Of a DNA stretch of 64,000 nucleotides, positions 39,797-49,429 are shown piece by piece. The notes under the pieces were generated by a model. It was not told where the DNA came from and ran no database searches. It worked only from the letters and a program-made list of their open reading frames with translations. The first letter of the stretch is position 1, and every line of letters begins with the position of its first letter. Position numbers and translations under genes: made by a program. Source of the stretch: Pseudobutyrivibrio ruminis HUN009 (GTDB taxonomy: Bacteria > Bacillota > Clostridia > Lachnospirales > Lachnospiraceae); contig NZ_JNLH01000001.1 of NCBI RefSeq assembly GCF_000703005.1, positions 771,501 through 835,500 on the forward strand, read 5' to 3'.

Positions 39797-41683
39797 TTAT
39801 TTTTCTTTACTCTTATAAGTTTCCAAATAAACTAAAAGTACTGAGATATCTGCTGGACTTACACCAGAGATTCTTGATGCCTGTCCGATGTTTGCTGGTC
39901 TAAGTTTTGTGAGTTTTTGACGAGCTTCAATACGTAAACTTGAAACATCATTGTAATCTATATCAGTAGGAATCATCTTTGACTCCAGCTTTTTGAACTG
40001 AGCAACTTGTTTAGCCTGTCTTGTAAGATATCCTTCATACTTGATATAAATATTAACTTCCTCTCTTACTTCATCAGAAAGCTCTGGTCTATCTGGATCA
40101 ATAGGTGCAAGCTTATCGTAATCGAGTTCCGGTCTTCTAATTAAGTCAACTAACTTGATACCATTTGAAAGAGGTATACTTCCATATGACTCAAGAAGAG
40201 CTTGAACTTCTTTTCTAGCCCCAATGTTGATTTCTTTAACTCGAGCAACCTCTTCTTCGATTTGGCGCTCCTTTTCTACCACATGATCATACCTATCTTT
40301 AGGTAATAAACCAACCTCGTATCCAATTTTAGAGAGGCGTAAATCTGCATTATCCTGCCTAAGTAGTAGTCTATACTCTGCTCTTGAGGTCATCATACGA
40401 TATGGTTCCTTTGTTTCCTTTGTAACAAGGTCATCAATAAGAACACCAATATATGAATTAGATCTATCAAGAATCATTGGGTCTTTTCCAAGTAATTTTA
40501 GTGCTGCATTTATACCAGCAACTAATCCTTGTGCTGCAGCTTCTTCATATCCACTACTTCCATTAAACTGACCAGCAGCAAAAAGACCATCAATATCTTT
40601 GAACTCAAGTGATGCTTTTAACTGAGTTGCTTTAATACAATCATATTCTATCGCATATGCGTTACGAACAATTTTACAATTTTCAAGACCAGGAACTGTA
40701 TGGTACATAGCGTACTGAACATCCTCTGGCATTGATGAACTCATGCCACCAATATACATCTCATTTGTATTAAGACCTTCTGGCTCTACAAATAATTGAT
40801 GTCTATTCTTATCAGCAAAACGAACTACCTTATCTTCAATACTTGGACAGTATCTAGGACCAGTTCCTTCAATTACACCAGAATACATTGGCGATCTATC
40901 AAGATTAGCTCTAATAATTTCATGAGTCTTTTCGTTAGTATAAGTAAGATAACATGGAACCTGTTCAATCTGAACATCTTCTCTATTGGTACTAAATGAA
41001 AATGGAACTACAGGATTATCACCAAGCTGGATTTCCATCTTAGAATAATCAATAGAACGACTATCAACTCTAGCCGGAGTACCGGTCTTAAAGCGGTTCA
41101 TTTCTACATTATTATCCAATAATGATTGAGTTAAATGGTTAGCTGCCTTTAAACCATTAGGACCAGTATGTTCAATTACATCTCCGTACAAACATCTAGC
41201 TCTAAGATAAGTTCCTGTACAAATAACTACTGCTCTTGCATGATAAATAGCTCCAGATAAAGTCTTAACACCAGCAACCTTTTTACCATCCATAATAAGT
41301 TCAGTGACTTCAGCTTGTCTAAGTGTAAGATTATCAGTATCCTGCATTGTCTTTCTCATTCTAAGAGAATAAGCACTTTTATCAGCCTGAGCTCTAAGTG
41401 AATGAACAGCAGGTCCCTTAGAAGAATTAAGCATCTTTGATTGAATAAATGTATGATCAATATTGATACCCATCTGACCACCAAGTGCATCTAACTCTCT
41501 GACAAGATGACCTTTTGAACTACCACCAATATTTGGATTACATGGCATTAAAGCAACTGAATCCATGCTAACTGTAAAACAAATTGTATTTAATCCCATT
41601 CGAGCAGATGCAAGAGCAGCTTCACAACCAGCATGACCTGCACCTACAACAACTACATCATAGGATTCTTCAACTACAGACAT
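39797..41683 (-). CDS. mnmG: tRNA uridine 5-carboxymethylaminomethyl modification enzyme MnmG
   Basis: The 628-residue FAD enzyme begins MSVVEESYDVVVVGAGHAGC with the dinucleotide-binding GxGxxG motif. It has MPCNPNIGGSSKGHLVRELD, PRYCPSIEDKVVRF and GYEEAAAQGLVAGINAAL. With MnmE it makes the cmnm5 modification at the wobble uridine of several tRNAs. The length is typical. It is the second gene of the mnmE-mnmG-rsmG unit, with a stem-loop on each side. Confidence 0.98.
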   Translation of the reverse strand: MSVVEESYDVVVVGAGHAGCEAALASARMGLNTICFTVSMDSVALMPCNPNIGGSSKGHLVRELDALGGQMGINIDHTFIQSKMLNSSKGPAVHSLRAQADKSAYSLRMRKTMQDTDNLTLRQAEVTELIMDGKKVAGVKTLSGAIYHARAVVICTGTYLRARCLYGDVIEHTGPNGLKAANHLTQSLLDNNVEMNRFKTGTPARVDSRSIDYSKMEIQLGDNPVVPFSFSTNREDVQIEQVPCYLTYTNEKTHEIIRANLDRSPMYSGVIEGTGPRYCPSIEDKVVRFADKNRHQLFVEPEGLNTNEMYIGGMSSSMPEDVQYAMYHTVPGLENCKIVRNAYAIEYDCIKATQLKASLEFKDIDGLFAAGQFNGSSGYEEAAAQGLVAGINAALKLLGKDPMILDRSNSYIGVLIDDLVTKETKEPYRMMTSRAEYRLLLRQDNADLRLSKIGYEVGLLPKDRYDHVVEKERQIEEEVARVKEINIGARKEVQALLESYGSIPLSNGIKLVDLIRRPELDYDKLAPIDPDRPELSDEVREEVNIYIKYEGYLTRQAKQVAQFKKLESKMIPTDIDYNDVSSLRIEARQKLTKLRPANIGQASRISGVSPADISVLLVYLETYKSKEK

Positions 41684-41726
41684 AAATAACTCCTTTTATT
41701 TCTTATAGTCGGGCGAAGGCCCTCCT

Positions 41727-41764
41727 GATATTTCAAATCTTCACTTTGTTCGATTTGAAATATC
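41727..41764 (-). promoter_or_regulatory. stem-loop between mnmE and mnmG
   Basis: GATATTTCAAATC (41727-41739) pairs perfectly with GATTTGAAATATC (41752-41764). The arm at 41763-41764 reaches into the mnmE stop codon. No clear U-run follows, so a regulatory or stabilising role is likelier than full termination. Confidence 0.75.
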
Positions 41765-43133
41765 ATTTTCCCATACAAAATTCTGAGAAAATTTTATTAG
41801 CTAAATCATCATCAATTGTTTCACCAGTAATTTCACCTAAATAACTATAGGCATCCATCAAATCAATAGAAAAGAAATCTTCTGGCATCATATTTTCAAT
41901 ACTAGCTAAAACATTCTCAAGACTTGTCTTTGCATTACTAAGACAAGCAGCCTGACGAGAGTTTGTAATGTATAAAGTATCATCACTGCGAACCTCACCA
42001 CTAAAGAACATATCAGTAATAGTAGATTCAAGTGTCTTAAGTCCATCAAGGCTTACTGACGAGAATGAAATAACGCATTTATTGTATTTATTGTATATTT
42101 CTTCCTCGCTAATTACTGATGATAGGTCAGATTTATTTAATAAAATAATAACCTTTTTATCCAAAATCTTATTAATAATGAACTCATCATTCTCATCAAG
42201 AGGTCTCGATGAATCCAAAACAAATAAAATTAAATCAGCGTCATCAATAGAATCAATTGCTTTATCAACGCCAATCTTTTCTACTACATCATCTGTTTCT
42301 CTGATACCTGCTGTATCAATAATATTTAAACTAACACCATTGATAGTAATCTGCTCTTCCAACGTATCACGAGTGGTACCAGGAATATCTGTAACAATTG
42401 CTCTCTCTCGTCTTGATAAAGTATTGAGCAAAGAAGATTTTCCTGCATTTGGTTTTCCAAGAATAAGAGTATTGATACCCTCTTTTAAAATATGGCCAGA
42501 ATTAAATGAATCTATTAATCCATCGACAGTATCAATAATTCCTTCAACCTTACCTTTAAGTTCTTCCGGATAGCCAGTTAAATCATAATGCTCTGGATCA
42601 TCTAATGCTGACTCTATATAAGCAGTCTCATATAAAATCTTGTCACGCAAATCAACAATAATTTTATTTAATGAACCAGAAAGCTGCTTTATAGAATTCT
42701 TCATAGCAAGCTCTGAATTTGAAGAAATCAAATCCATAATTGATTCTGCTTCTGATAAATCTATACGTCCGTTCAAAAAAGCTCTCTTTGTAAACTCACC
42801 TGGTTCAGCAATACGTGCTCCAGCTTTAACTAAAAGAGATAAAACTTTTTTAAGAACTAAAATGCCACCATGACAATCTATTTCAACAACGTCCTCCGTA
42901 GTATAACTACGAGGAGCTTTCATGATAAGTACTAGCACTTCATCTACTATCTCATCACCAGAATAAATATGACCATATTGAATTGTATGACTATCGCAAT
43001 CTTTTAATTTATTCTTACCACGAAAAATAGTATCAACGATAGCAATAGAATCTTCGCCACTAACGCGAATGATACCTATTCCAGAACTATTCATAGATGT
43101 TGCGATTGCAGCAATAGTATCTGACTGGTACAA
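41763..43133 (-). CDS. mnmE: tRNA modification GTPase MnmE
   Basis: The start is a TTG at 43133 (reading M-YQSDTIAAIATSMNSSG), 7 bases after GGAGG; the frame continues upstream without a site. The 456-residue protein has the formyl-folate-binding N-domain and a helical domain interrupted by the G domain: GKPNAGKSSLLN (P-loop), DIPGTTRDTLEE, DTAGIRET and LNKSDLSS. The C-terminal CMGK contains the essential Cys of the FCxGK motif. It partners MnmG at wobble uridines. The 148-base gap before jag holds the jag-side terminator. Confidence 0.96.
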   Translation of the reverse strand: MYQSDTIAAIATSMNSSGIGIIRVSGEDSIAIVDTIFRGKNKLKDCDSHTIQYGHIYSGDEIVDEVLVLIMKAPRSYTTEDVVEIDCHGGILVLKKVLSLLVKAGARIAEPGEFTKRAFLNGRIDLSEAESIMDLISSNSELAMKNSIKQLSGSLNKIIVDLRDKILYETAYIESALDDPEHYDLTGYPEELKGKVEGIIDTVDGLIDSFNSGHILKEGINTLILGKPNAGKSSLLNTLSRRERAIVTDIPGTTRDTLEEQITINGVSLNIIDTAGIRETDDVVEKIGVDKAIDSIDDADLILFVLDSSRPLDENDEFIINKILDKKVIILLNKSDLSSVISEEEIYNKYNKCVISFSSVSLDGLKTLESTITDMFFSGEVRSDDTLYITNSRQAACLSNAKTSLENVLASIENMMPEDFFSIDLMDAYSYLGEITGETIDDDLANKIFSEFCMGK

Positions 43134-43237
43134 ATCAAACCTCCAAATTAAATTAATAAATATAATTTTAAATAACACTTAACTATAAAATACTATTTAA
43201 AATCATATTTATCTAGATTCTTTTAAAAACAAAGAGA

Positions 43238-43267
43238 AGGGTTAGTCCAAATAAAAAGACTAACCCT
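43238..43267 (-). terminator. terminator or attenuator after jag
   Basis: AGGGTTAGTC (43238-43247) pairs with GACTAACCCT (43258-43267). The minus-strand tract that follows (TCTCTTTGTTTTT) is U-rich but interrupted. Confidence 0.7.
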
Positions 43268-43281
43268 AAAAAAATCAAAAA

Positions 43282-43911
43282 TTATTTCTTAAGAGTAATA
43301 ACTACATAACGATATGGCTCTTCGCCCTCTGAATGAGTAGTAACATTATTATCATTCTGAAGTGCAGAGTGAATAATGCGTCTCTCATAAGGATTCATAG
43401 CTTCAAGAGTAACAGACTTCTTTGTTCTCTTAACTTTGCTTGCCATATTTCTTGCAAGATTCTCAAGAGTTTCTTTTCTACGACGTCTATAATCTTCTGT
43501 ATCGATTTTTACTCTAGTATAATTTTCTGATGAACGATTAACTGCAAGGTTTGTAAGATACTGAAGTGAATCAAGTGTCTGTCCACGCTTACCAATTAAA
43601 ACACCCATCTCTGGACCAGCTAAATCAATTGAAAGAGTTTTATCTTCTTCATCAAATGACATTGAAATATTAACTTCAAGCTGCATTGCCTCGAAAACTC
43701 CTTCAAGGAATTCCTTAGCAACTTCCTTTGGATCTTCATCAGCAGAAATAACAACTTTAATAATTGCATCCTTTGAACCGATTCCAAGGAAACCTGTACT
43801 TCCCTCTTCAATAACTTCGTATTTAATCTGATCAGATGTAACACCTAAACTAACAGTAGCATTAGTAAGTGCATCATCAACAGTTTTACCTGTAAATTCT
43901 TTGAATTCCAA
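43282..43911 (-). CDS. jag: RNA-binding protein Jag/KhpB
   Basis: The start is a TTG at 43911 (M-EFKEFTGKTVDDALTNAT), 8 bases after AAGGGGG. The 209-residue protein has the Jag N-terminal domain (1-50, with GSTGFLGIGSKDA), a KH domain (GVLIGKRGQTLDSLQYLTNL) and an R3H domain (LARNMASKVKRTKKSVTLEA, NPYERRIIHSAL). It binds mRNA and is linked to cell division and membrane protein insertion. It follows yidC, as in most Firmicutes. Confidence 0.95.
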   Translation of the reverse strand: MEFKEFTGKTVDDALTNATVSLGVTSDQIKYEVIEEGSTGFLGIGSKDAIIKVVISADEDPKEVAKEFLEGVFEAMQLEVNISMSFDEEDKTLSIDLAGPEMGVLIGKRGQTLDSLQYLTNLAVNRSSENYTRVKIDTEDYRRRRKETLENLARNMASKVKRTKKSVTLEAMNPYERRIIHSALQNDNNVTTHSEGEEPYRYVVITLKK

Positions 43912-43924
43912 GATTATTGCCCCC

Positions 43925-45196
43925 TTACTTATTATTTTGTTCATTGAAATCTTTTACAAGATTTGCCTTTGCAGCAAGTGAATTAGGATTAGCTTTTGAT
44001 CTTAACTCATTAGCTGCATTGATTGCTTCTTCATTATTTTTTACAAGGTTTGCCTTGTCAGCCATAGAAGAAGACTTTGTAGACATACGAGCTGCTTCAT
44101 AAATCTGAGCCTGACGAATACCACGCTTTTCAGCCTTAGCAGCTGCTTTATCCTTATTCTTTTCAATAATACTTTCAAGATCAATCTTCTCAAAATGCTT
44201 ATTTAAGAAGTACTGCTGTGTAATACGAACTACACCACCGACAATCCAGTAGAAAACAAGACCAACAGGAACAGTGAAACCAATGAAAAGTGACATTAAA
44301 GGCATCATAAGATTCATTGTCTTCATCTGCTGTGCCATCTGATCTGATTGTCCCTCAGTATTTGTAGGCATAAGCTTGATTGTAGCAAGCTGTGAAAGAT
44401 ATGAAAGAAGTGGAACCATTAAAGCAGCAATGATTAAACCAAAATTCTTTCCAGCCCAACCAGTCTTAACAAGGTTAAGTGGTGTATCAGAAATATTTAA
44501 AATAAATAAATAGTTAATCTGCTCAAGCTTTGCAACAACAGAATCGATTGATGAAGATAAGCTAGGGAACTTATCAGCAACCTCTGCCCATCCTGAAGCA
44601 GGAAGCTTATACAAAACATCAATTATAAAGTTTGAAACTGCATCAGTATCTGCACTTGCAAATTCAGGTGTCTGCTGTAATCTGATTCCAGCATCATCAT
44701 AGATAGTCTGCATAGTAGTAGCAAAACCATCTGTAGCTACAATACCATTAACTAATTCTGTAAAAATATTCTTAACAGAACCAATATAAGCAGGTACATT
44801 ATAGAAAACTCTATAAAGTGCGAAAAGAATAGGCATCTGAATTAACATGTAAACACAGCTACCAGTAGGTGAAATGCCGTATTTGTCATATAAAGCCTGA
44901 GTCTCCTCCTGCTGCTTTTGCATAGTTGCCTGGTCTCTAGAACCTTTGTACTTATCCTGAATAGCCTTCATCTCAGGCTGCATCTTACGAGTAAGTACTG
45001 CAAACTTCTGCTGCTTGTATGTAATAGGAAACATACAAACATAAATAAGAATAGTAAAAATAAGGATTGTAAGAGCTATGTTTTCAATACCTAAACCAGC
45101 AAGAAAAACATAAATCTTATCCATAATCCATCCTAAAACCTTAGCAATAGGTCCAAGGATAGATCCACCGTAAGCGGTAAGAAATAAATCGCTCAA
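43925..45196 (-). CDS. yidC: membrane protein insertase YidC/OxaA
   Basis: The 423-residue protein has five main spans (IALTILIFTILIYVCMFPI, YMLIQMPILFALYRVFYNV, GLIIAALMVPLLSYLSQLAT, MPLMSLFIGFTVPVGLVFYW). A hydrophilic groove Arg is not obvious in this reading. The fold inserts proteins alone or with SecYEG. A charged C-terminal tail of about 70 residues (IIEKNKDKAAAKAEKRG) would contact ribosomes. There is no lipobox at the N-terminus, unlike Bacillus SpoIIIJ. It lies between yidD and jag. Confidence 0.95.
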   Translation of the reverse strand: MSDLFLTAYGGSILGPIAKVLGWIMDKIYVFLAGLGIENIALTILIFTILIYVCMFPITYKQQKFAVLTRKMQPEMKAIQDKYKGSRDQATMQKQQEETQALYDKYGISPTGSCVYMLIQMPILFALYRVFYNVPAYIGSVKNIFTELVNGIVATDGFATTMQTIYDDAGIRLQQTPEFASADTDAVSNFIIDVLYKLPASGWAEVADKFPSLSSSIDSVVAKLEQINYLFILNISDTPLNLVKTGWAGKNFGLIIAALMVPLLSYLSQLATIKLMPTNTEGQSDQMAQQMKTMNLMMPLMSLFIGFTVPVGLVFYWIVGGVVRITQQYFLNKHFEKIDLESIIEKNKDKAAAKAEKRGIRQAQIYEAARMSTKSSSMADKANLVKNNEEAINAANELRSKANPNSLAAKANLVKDFNEQNNK

Positions 45197-45213
45197 TGTA
45201 AAACCTCCAGTTA

Positions 45214-45426
45214 CTATGGAACCGGATCAAATCCACCATGAGAAAAAGGATTACATCTGATAATTCTCCAAAGAGCTAATCCACCGCCTTTAATAGCCCC
45301 ATACTTTTGAACTGCCTCAAGGCCGTAGCAAGAGCATGTTGGATAATAAGGACACTTGGTAGTTTTCATTGGAGAAATATATTTTTGATAAAACTTAATT
45401 AAATATATAAATATCTTCTTCAACAT
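45214..45426 (-). CDS. yidD: membrane protein insertion efficiency factor YidD
   Basis: The 70-residue protein reads IYLIKFYQKYISPMKTTKCP then YYPTCSCYGLEAVQKYGAIK and WRIIRCNPFSHGGFDPVP. These are the three conserved Cys regions of YidD, with an amphipathic N-terminal helix. It assists YidC-dependent insertion at the inner membrane face. It sits between rnpA and yidC. Confidence 0.97.
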   Translation of the reverse strand: MLKKIFIYLIKFYQKYISPMKTTKCPYYPTCSCYGLEAVQKYGAIKGGGLALWRIIRCNPFSHGGFDPVP

Positions 45427-45446
45427 AATAGAAACGACGATTCCAT

Positions 45447-45785
45447 TTATTTTCGAGTTACCCTATGAAGATTTGCAAGATGAAGTAAAGATTTTTGTAT
45501 TTCATCAAAAGTTGCGGATGCACTGGCTTCTCTTGCAACGACTACAATGTCCAAACCACTATTGAACATCTCTTCATTAAGTCTATAACTTTCTCTTATC
45601 AGTCTCGTCAAATGATGTCGTACTACTGAATTTCCAACCTTTTTACTAACAGAAATTCCAATTCGATTTCGATCTGTATTATTATGGTAGATATACATTA
45701 CAAGCTGTCGGTTAGCTTTAGACATACCTCTTCTGTATACAGTTGTGAAGTCTTTATTTTTTTTTAGAGATTCACTAAATTCCAT
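45447..45785 (-). CDS. rnpA: ribonuclease P protein component
   Basis: ATG at 45785 gives 112 residues (MEFSESLKKNKDFTTVYRRG); the longer frame adds 12 unsupported codons. The RNA-binding signature NRIGISVSKKVGNSVVRHHL and TRLIRESYRLNEEMFNSGLD are present. It binds the RNase P RNA and leader regions of pre-tRNA. It follows rpmH, with a short hairpin (AGACCA-TG-TGGTCT) in the gap. Confidence 0.97.
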   Translation of the reverse strand: MEFSESLKKNKDFTTVYRRGMSKANRQLVMYIYHNNTDRNRIGISVSKKVGNSVVRHHLTRLIRESYRLNEEMFNSGLDIVVVAREASASATFDEIQKSLLHLANLHRVTRK

Positions 45786-45833
45786 AACAAAAATTTTCCT
45801 TAAAATAGAAAGAAAGACCACATGGTCTGTGGC

Positions 45834-45968
45834 CTAAGCTGATAATTTCTTTCTTCCTTTTGCACGTCTTGCAGCAAGAACCTTACGTCCGCCTGCTGTG
45901 CTCATTCTAGATCTAAATCCATGAACTTTGGATCTCTGTCTCTTTTTTGGTTGATATGTCATCTTCAT
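45834..45968 (-). CDS. rpmH: 50S ribosomal protein L34
   Basis: The 44-residue protein MKMTYQPKKRQRSKVHGFRS followed by RMSTAGGRKVLAARRAKGRK and KLSA is L34. GGAGGTG lies 8 bases upstream of the ATG at 45968. It is the first gene of rpmH-rnpA-yidD-yidC-jag, leftward from the origin. L34 stabilises domain I of 23S rRNA. Confidence 0.97.
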   Translation of the reverse strand: MKMTYQPKKRQRSKVHGFRSRMSTAGGRKVLAARRAKGRKKLSA

Positions 45969-46069
45969 AATATATCCACCTCCTCTTTATGAGAAAACAT
46001 CAGTTAAAATTATATAAGGAAAAGCCCATAAAGTCAATAATAAAAAGCATTATTATAATAATGAAACAA

Positions 46070-46427
46070 TGTGGATAACTAAAAAACACAAGATATAAAT
46101 AAAATCAAAAATAAACAATACTAAATATAGTATAAAATTGCAAAAAAAAATTTATTATTTATCTACAAGCTGTGGATAACCATGTGGATAAAATAGTAAT
46201 AATTAACATTTTTCCACAAAAAACAGAAAATTATATGAATTTTAAAGGCAAAAATTGTGGAAAACTCTCTTCTATAACTGTGGATAACTCACAATATCAA
46301 TTTTAAACGCTCAAATTCAAAAAATAAGCCATTTTAGCCTTTAAACTACCCCCTACACGTTTTTACACTAATTATTGAATAAAAGCCGTATTTAAGGTAG
46401 AATATAAAATAGTTTAAATGTGGATAA
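46070..46427. other. oriC, left part: DnaA box cluster between rpmH and dnaA
   Basis: The AT-rich gap 45969-46439 holds DnaA boxes, written as the minus-strand form of TTATCCACA: TGTGGATAA at 46070-46078, 46171-46179, 46183-46191, 46279-46287 and 46419-46427, and weaker forms at 46210-46218 (TTTTCCACA) and 46256-46264 (TGTGGAAAA). Long A/T runs and the divergent genes support an origin. The last box overlaps the dnaA leader, so DnaA may autoregulate. Confidence 0.88.
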
Positions 46428-46439
46428 AAGGGAAATTAT

Positions 46440-47825
46440 ATGGAAGAACTTGTTAAAAAATGGGATGAAATCCTAGACTACCTAAAAAATGAGTATAAAG
46501 TCACTGATGTTTCTTATGATTCTTGGCTTAAACCTCTAGAATTATTTCAAATAGAAGATAACAAATTATATATCATCTATAACGGTGATCAAAACAGTAT
46601 GACACTTGGTTATGTAACCAGAAAGTTTACTACTCCACTTCGTATCACAATCGCAGAACTTACTGGAATTCAATATGATGACATCTTAGTCATATCTCAA
46701 GACAATGCAAACCAAATCAAAAAAGAAAAAAATATCGAACACATTAAAATAGAAGAAACACCTTCTTTTGAAGAAAAAAGAATGGGTAATTCTACTATTA
46801 ATCCTAAGTTTACTTTTGATAATTTTGTCGTTGGTAGAAATAATAGATTTGCTCAAACTGCAGCTCTTGCAGTTGCTGAATCACCAGGAGAATTTTACAA
46901 CCCACTATATATCTACGGTGGACCAGGTCTTGGTAAAACTCACTTAATGCAAGCTATTGGTAATTACATCGAAAATCAAAATCCAAACACTCACATATTA
47001 TATGTAACATCAGAAGAATTTACTAACGAGGTTATTGAAAACCTTAGAACAAACAATAACGCTACTGCAATGCAGCGCTTCCGCGATAAATATCGTACAG
47101 TTGATGTTCTTATGGTAGATGATATTCAATTTATTATAGGAAAGGAATCAACACAGGAAGAATTTTTCCATACCTTCAATGCATTACATGCAATGGGTAA
47201 ACAAATTGTTATTTCATCTGATAAACCTCCAAAGGATATGGAGACATTGGATGATCGTTTCAAATCAAGATTCGATATGGGTCTTATGGCTGATATTGGA
47301 TATCCAGATTATGAAACACGTATGGCTATTCTTAATAAAAAGATTGAAGAGAAAAACTTTAATCTTGATGAATCAATTAGAAAATATATTGCTGAAAATA
47401 TTCAATCAAACATTAGAGAAATCGAAGGAGCCCTTAACAAGCTTATTGCTTTCTCACGACTTGAAAAGATTGATATTACAATGGATATTGCTGAGAGAGA
47501 ATTACAAAACTTCATCTCTCCTAATGTTTCAAGAGAAATTACTCCGCAGCTTATAATAGAAGTAGTTGCTGAGCACTTTAATATTACAGTTGATCAAATG
47601 GCTTCTAAAAATAGATCTAGCTCAGTAGTTAGACCTAGACAAATTGCCATGTATTTATGTAACACAATGACAGATTCATCTTTACAAGCAATTGGTCTTC
47701 TTCTTGGAGGAAGAGATCATTCAACAATCATCCACGGTGCTAATAAAATCGAAGATGAAATTGATAAAGATGAAAATACAAGAAACCTTGTAGAAACAAT
47801 TAAGAAAAAAATAAATCCTAATTAA
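46440..47825 (+). CDS. dnaA: chromosomal replication initiator DnaA
   Basis: The 461-residue initiator has domain I (1-85), a flexible domain II, an AAA+ domain III with Walker A GGPGLGKTHLMQAIGNY and Walker B VLMVDDIQF, the DNA-melting ISS region, and domain IV with the box-reading motif LGGRDHSTIIHGANKIEDE. It binds the DnaA boxes on both sides of its own gene. AGGGAAAT precedes the ATG. Confidence 0.98.
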   Translation: MEELVKKWDEILDYLKNEYKVTDVSYDSWLKPLELFQIEDNKLYIIYNGDQNSMTLGYVTRKFTTPLRITIAELTGIQYDDILVISQDNANQIKKEKNIEHIKIEETPSFEEKRMGNSTINPKFTFDNFVVGRNNRFAQTAALAVAESPGEFYNPLYIYGGPGLGKTHLMQAIGNYIENQNPNTHILYVTSEEFTNEVIENLRTNNNATAMQRFRDKYRTVDVLMVDDIQFIIGKESTQEEFFHTFNALHAMGKQIVISSDKPPKDMETLDDRFKSRFDMGLMADIGYPDYETRMAILNKKIEEKNFNLDESIRKYIAENIQSNIREIEGALNKLIAFSRLEKIDITMDIAERELQNFISPNVSREITPQLIIEVVAEHFNITVDQMASKNRSSSVVRPRQIAMYLCNTMTDSSLQAIGLLLGGRDHSTIIHGANKIEDEIDKDENTRNLVETIKKKINPN

Positions 47826-47836
47826 TGTTAATAACT

Positions 47837-47960
47837 TGTTGATAACCCTTGGGATAAATTGTTAAAACCATGTTTATTATATTACATAACGGTTAATATT
47901 TGAAAATTTAGACACTTTTTATTCACAATTTATCCATACATTATCAATACTTAATTCACA
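47837..47960. other. oriC, right part: DnaA box cluster between dnaA and dnaN
   Basis: The 273-base gap carries TTATTCACA (47919-47927), TTATCCATA (47930-47938) and TGTTGATAA (47837-47845, one mismatch), in an A/T-rich setting suitable for unwinding. This makes the origin bipartite around dnaA, as in Bacillus. Confidence 0.75.
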
Positions 47961-48098
47961 GTTTTTCATGAGTTAACAATTCATGTTTTACGTATAAATA
48001 CTGGTGTTTCACAGTTATATACAAATCAACAACCTATAAGAATAATACTTAGAATAAAAGTTATTTATTTTTTATGTTTAAGAAAGGGAGCGTATCAA

Positions 48099-49214
48099 AT
48101 GAAAATTACTTGTCAAAAAGCTGACCTTGTTAAAGGAGTAAATATTGTATCAAAGGCAGTACCAACCAGAACCACAATGGCAATACTTGAATGTATTCTT
48201 ATTGATGCATCTTCTGGTGAAATCAAACTCACTGCTAATGATATGGAAATAGGAATTGAAACTATTGTTAATGGAAACATTTTAGAAAGAGGTATCATTG
48301 CTCTTGATGCTAAAAAGTTTTCTGAGATTGTAAGAAAGCTTCCTGAAAATGAAGTTACTATAGAAACAGATTCTTCATTTAAAACATCTATTACATGTGA
48401 AAAAGCTAAATTTGATATTGTAGGAAAATCTGGAGAAGACTTTTCTTATATTCCTGTAATTCCTAGAAATCAGCCAATCGTTTTATCACAGCTTACATTA
48501 AGAGATATCATCAGACAGACAATCTTTTCTGTTGCTGATAATGATAATAATAAAATGATGACTGGTGAGCTTATTGAAATTAAAGATAATAAGCTTAAAG
48601 TTGTAGCACTTGATGGACACAGAGTTTCTATCAGAAATGTTGAATTAAAGAACGATGCACCTGATGTAAAGGTTGTAGTTCCAAAGAAGACACTTAATGA
48701 AATTGTAAAAATCATTGATGGTGGTATTGATGATGAAGTAAATATTTTTGTTACTGATAACCACATCATTTTCGAATTTGATCAGACTACTGTTGTATCT
48801 CGTATCATTGAAGGAGAATACTTCAAAATTGAGCAGATGCTTTCAGCTGATTATGAAACAAAAATCAAAATCAATAAAAGAGAATTCTTTGATTGTATTG
48901 ATAGAGCAACTATTCTTGTTAACGAAGGTGACAAAAAGCCAATTATTGTAAATGCAACAAATAATACAATGTCACTTTCAATTTCATCATTTATTGGATC
49001 AATGAATGAAGATATTGATATTGTAAAAGAGGGAAAAGATATCATGATTGGATTTAATCCAAAGTTTGTTATTGATGCCCTTAAGGTAATAGACGATGAA
49101 GAAATCAATCTTTACATGTTAAATGCAAAGAGTCCATGTTTCATCAAGGATGATAATGGATCATTTATTTACATCGTTCTTCCTGTAAACTTTAATAATC
49201 CAGGAGCAAACTAA
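48099..49214 (+). CDS. dnaN: DNA polymerase III beta sliding clamp
   Basis: The 371-residue protein begins MKITCQKADLVKGVNIVSKA. It has the three-domain clamp repeat, with RNVELKNDAPDVKVVVPKKT in the middle and the C-terminal segment FIYIVLPVNFNN. It tethers polymerase to DNA. The spacing and order dnaA-dnaN-rlbA-recF are standard. AAAGGGAG precedes the ATG. Confidence 0.98.
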   Translation: MKITCQKADLVKGVNIVSKAVPTRTTMAILECILIDASSGEIKLTANDMEIGIETIVNGNILERGIIALDAKKFSEIVRKLPENEVTIETDSSFKTSITCEKAKFDIVGKSGEDFSYIPVIPRNQPIVLSQLTLRDIIRQTIFSVADNDNNKMMTGELIEIKDNKLKVVALDGHRVSIRNVELKNDAPDVKVVVPKKTLNEIVKIIDGGIDDEVNIFVTDNHIIFEFDQTTVVSRIIEGEYFKIEQMLSADYETKIKINKREFFDCIDRATILVNEGDKKPIIVNATNNTMSLSISSFIGSMNEDIDIVKEGKDIMIGFNPKFVIDALKVIDDEEINLYMLNAKSPCFIKDDNGSFIYIVLPVNFNNPGAN

Positions 49215-49429
49215 TGGAAACTATTCAAATTAGAGATGAATTTATAAAACTTGGCCAGCTTCTCAAGCTTGCAAATCTTGTTGAATCAGGTGCAATGGCA
49301 AAGGAAGTTATTGAAGAAGGTCTTGTTAAATATAATGGCGAAGTAGAAACTCGTCGAGGCAAGAAAATTTATCCTGGCGATGTTGTTGAATTTAATGGAG
49401 AAAGCGTAACAGTTACTAATGATAATTAA
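49214..49429 (+). CDS. rlbA: S4-domain RNA-binding protein RlbA (YaaA)
   Basis: The 71-residue protein is a single S4 domain (QIRDEFIKLGQLLKLANLVE, GAMAKEVIEEGLVKYNGEVE, GKKIYPGDVVEFNGESVTV). Its ATG overlaps the dnaN stop (TAATG), and its end overlaps recF by 11 bases. It is associated with ribosome assembly in Bacillus. Position and size match YaaA exactly. Confidence 0.92.
   Translation: METIQIRDEFIKLGQLLKLANLVESGAMAKEVIEEGLVKYNGEVETRRGKKIYPGDVVEFNGESVTVTNDN

Noticed and set aside
41968..42573. 201-codon rightward frame opposite mnmE
   Set aside because: Antisense shadow of a highly conserved gene, no ribosome binding site or recognisable domain.
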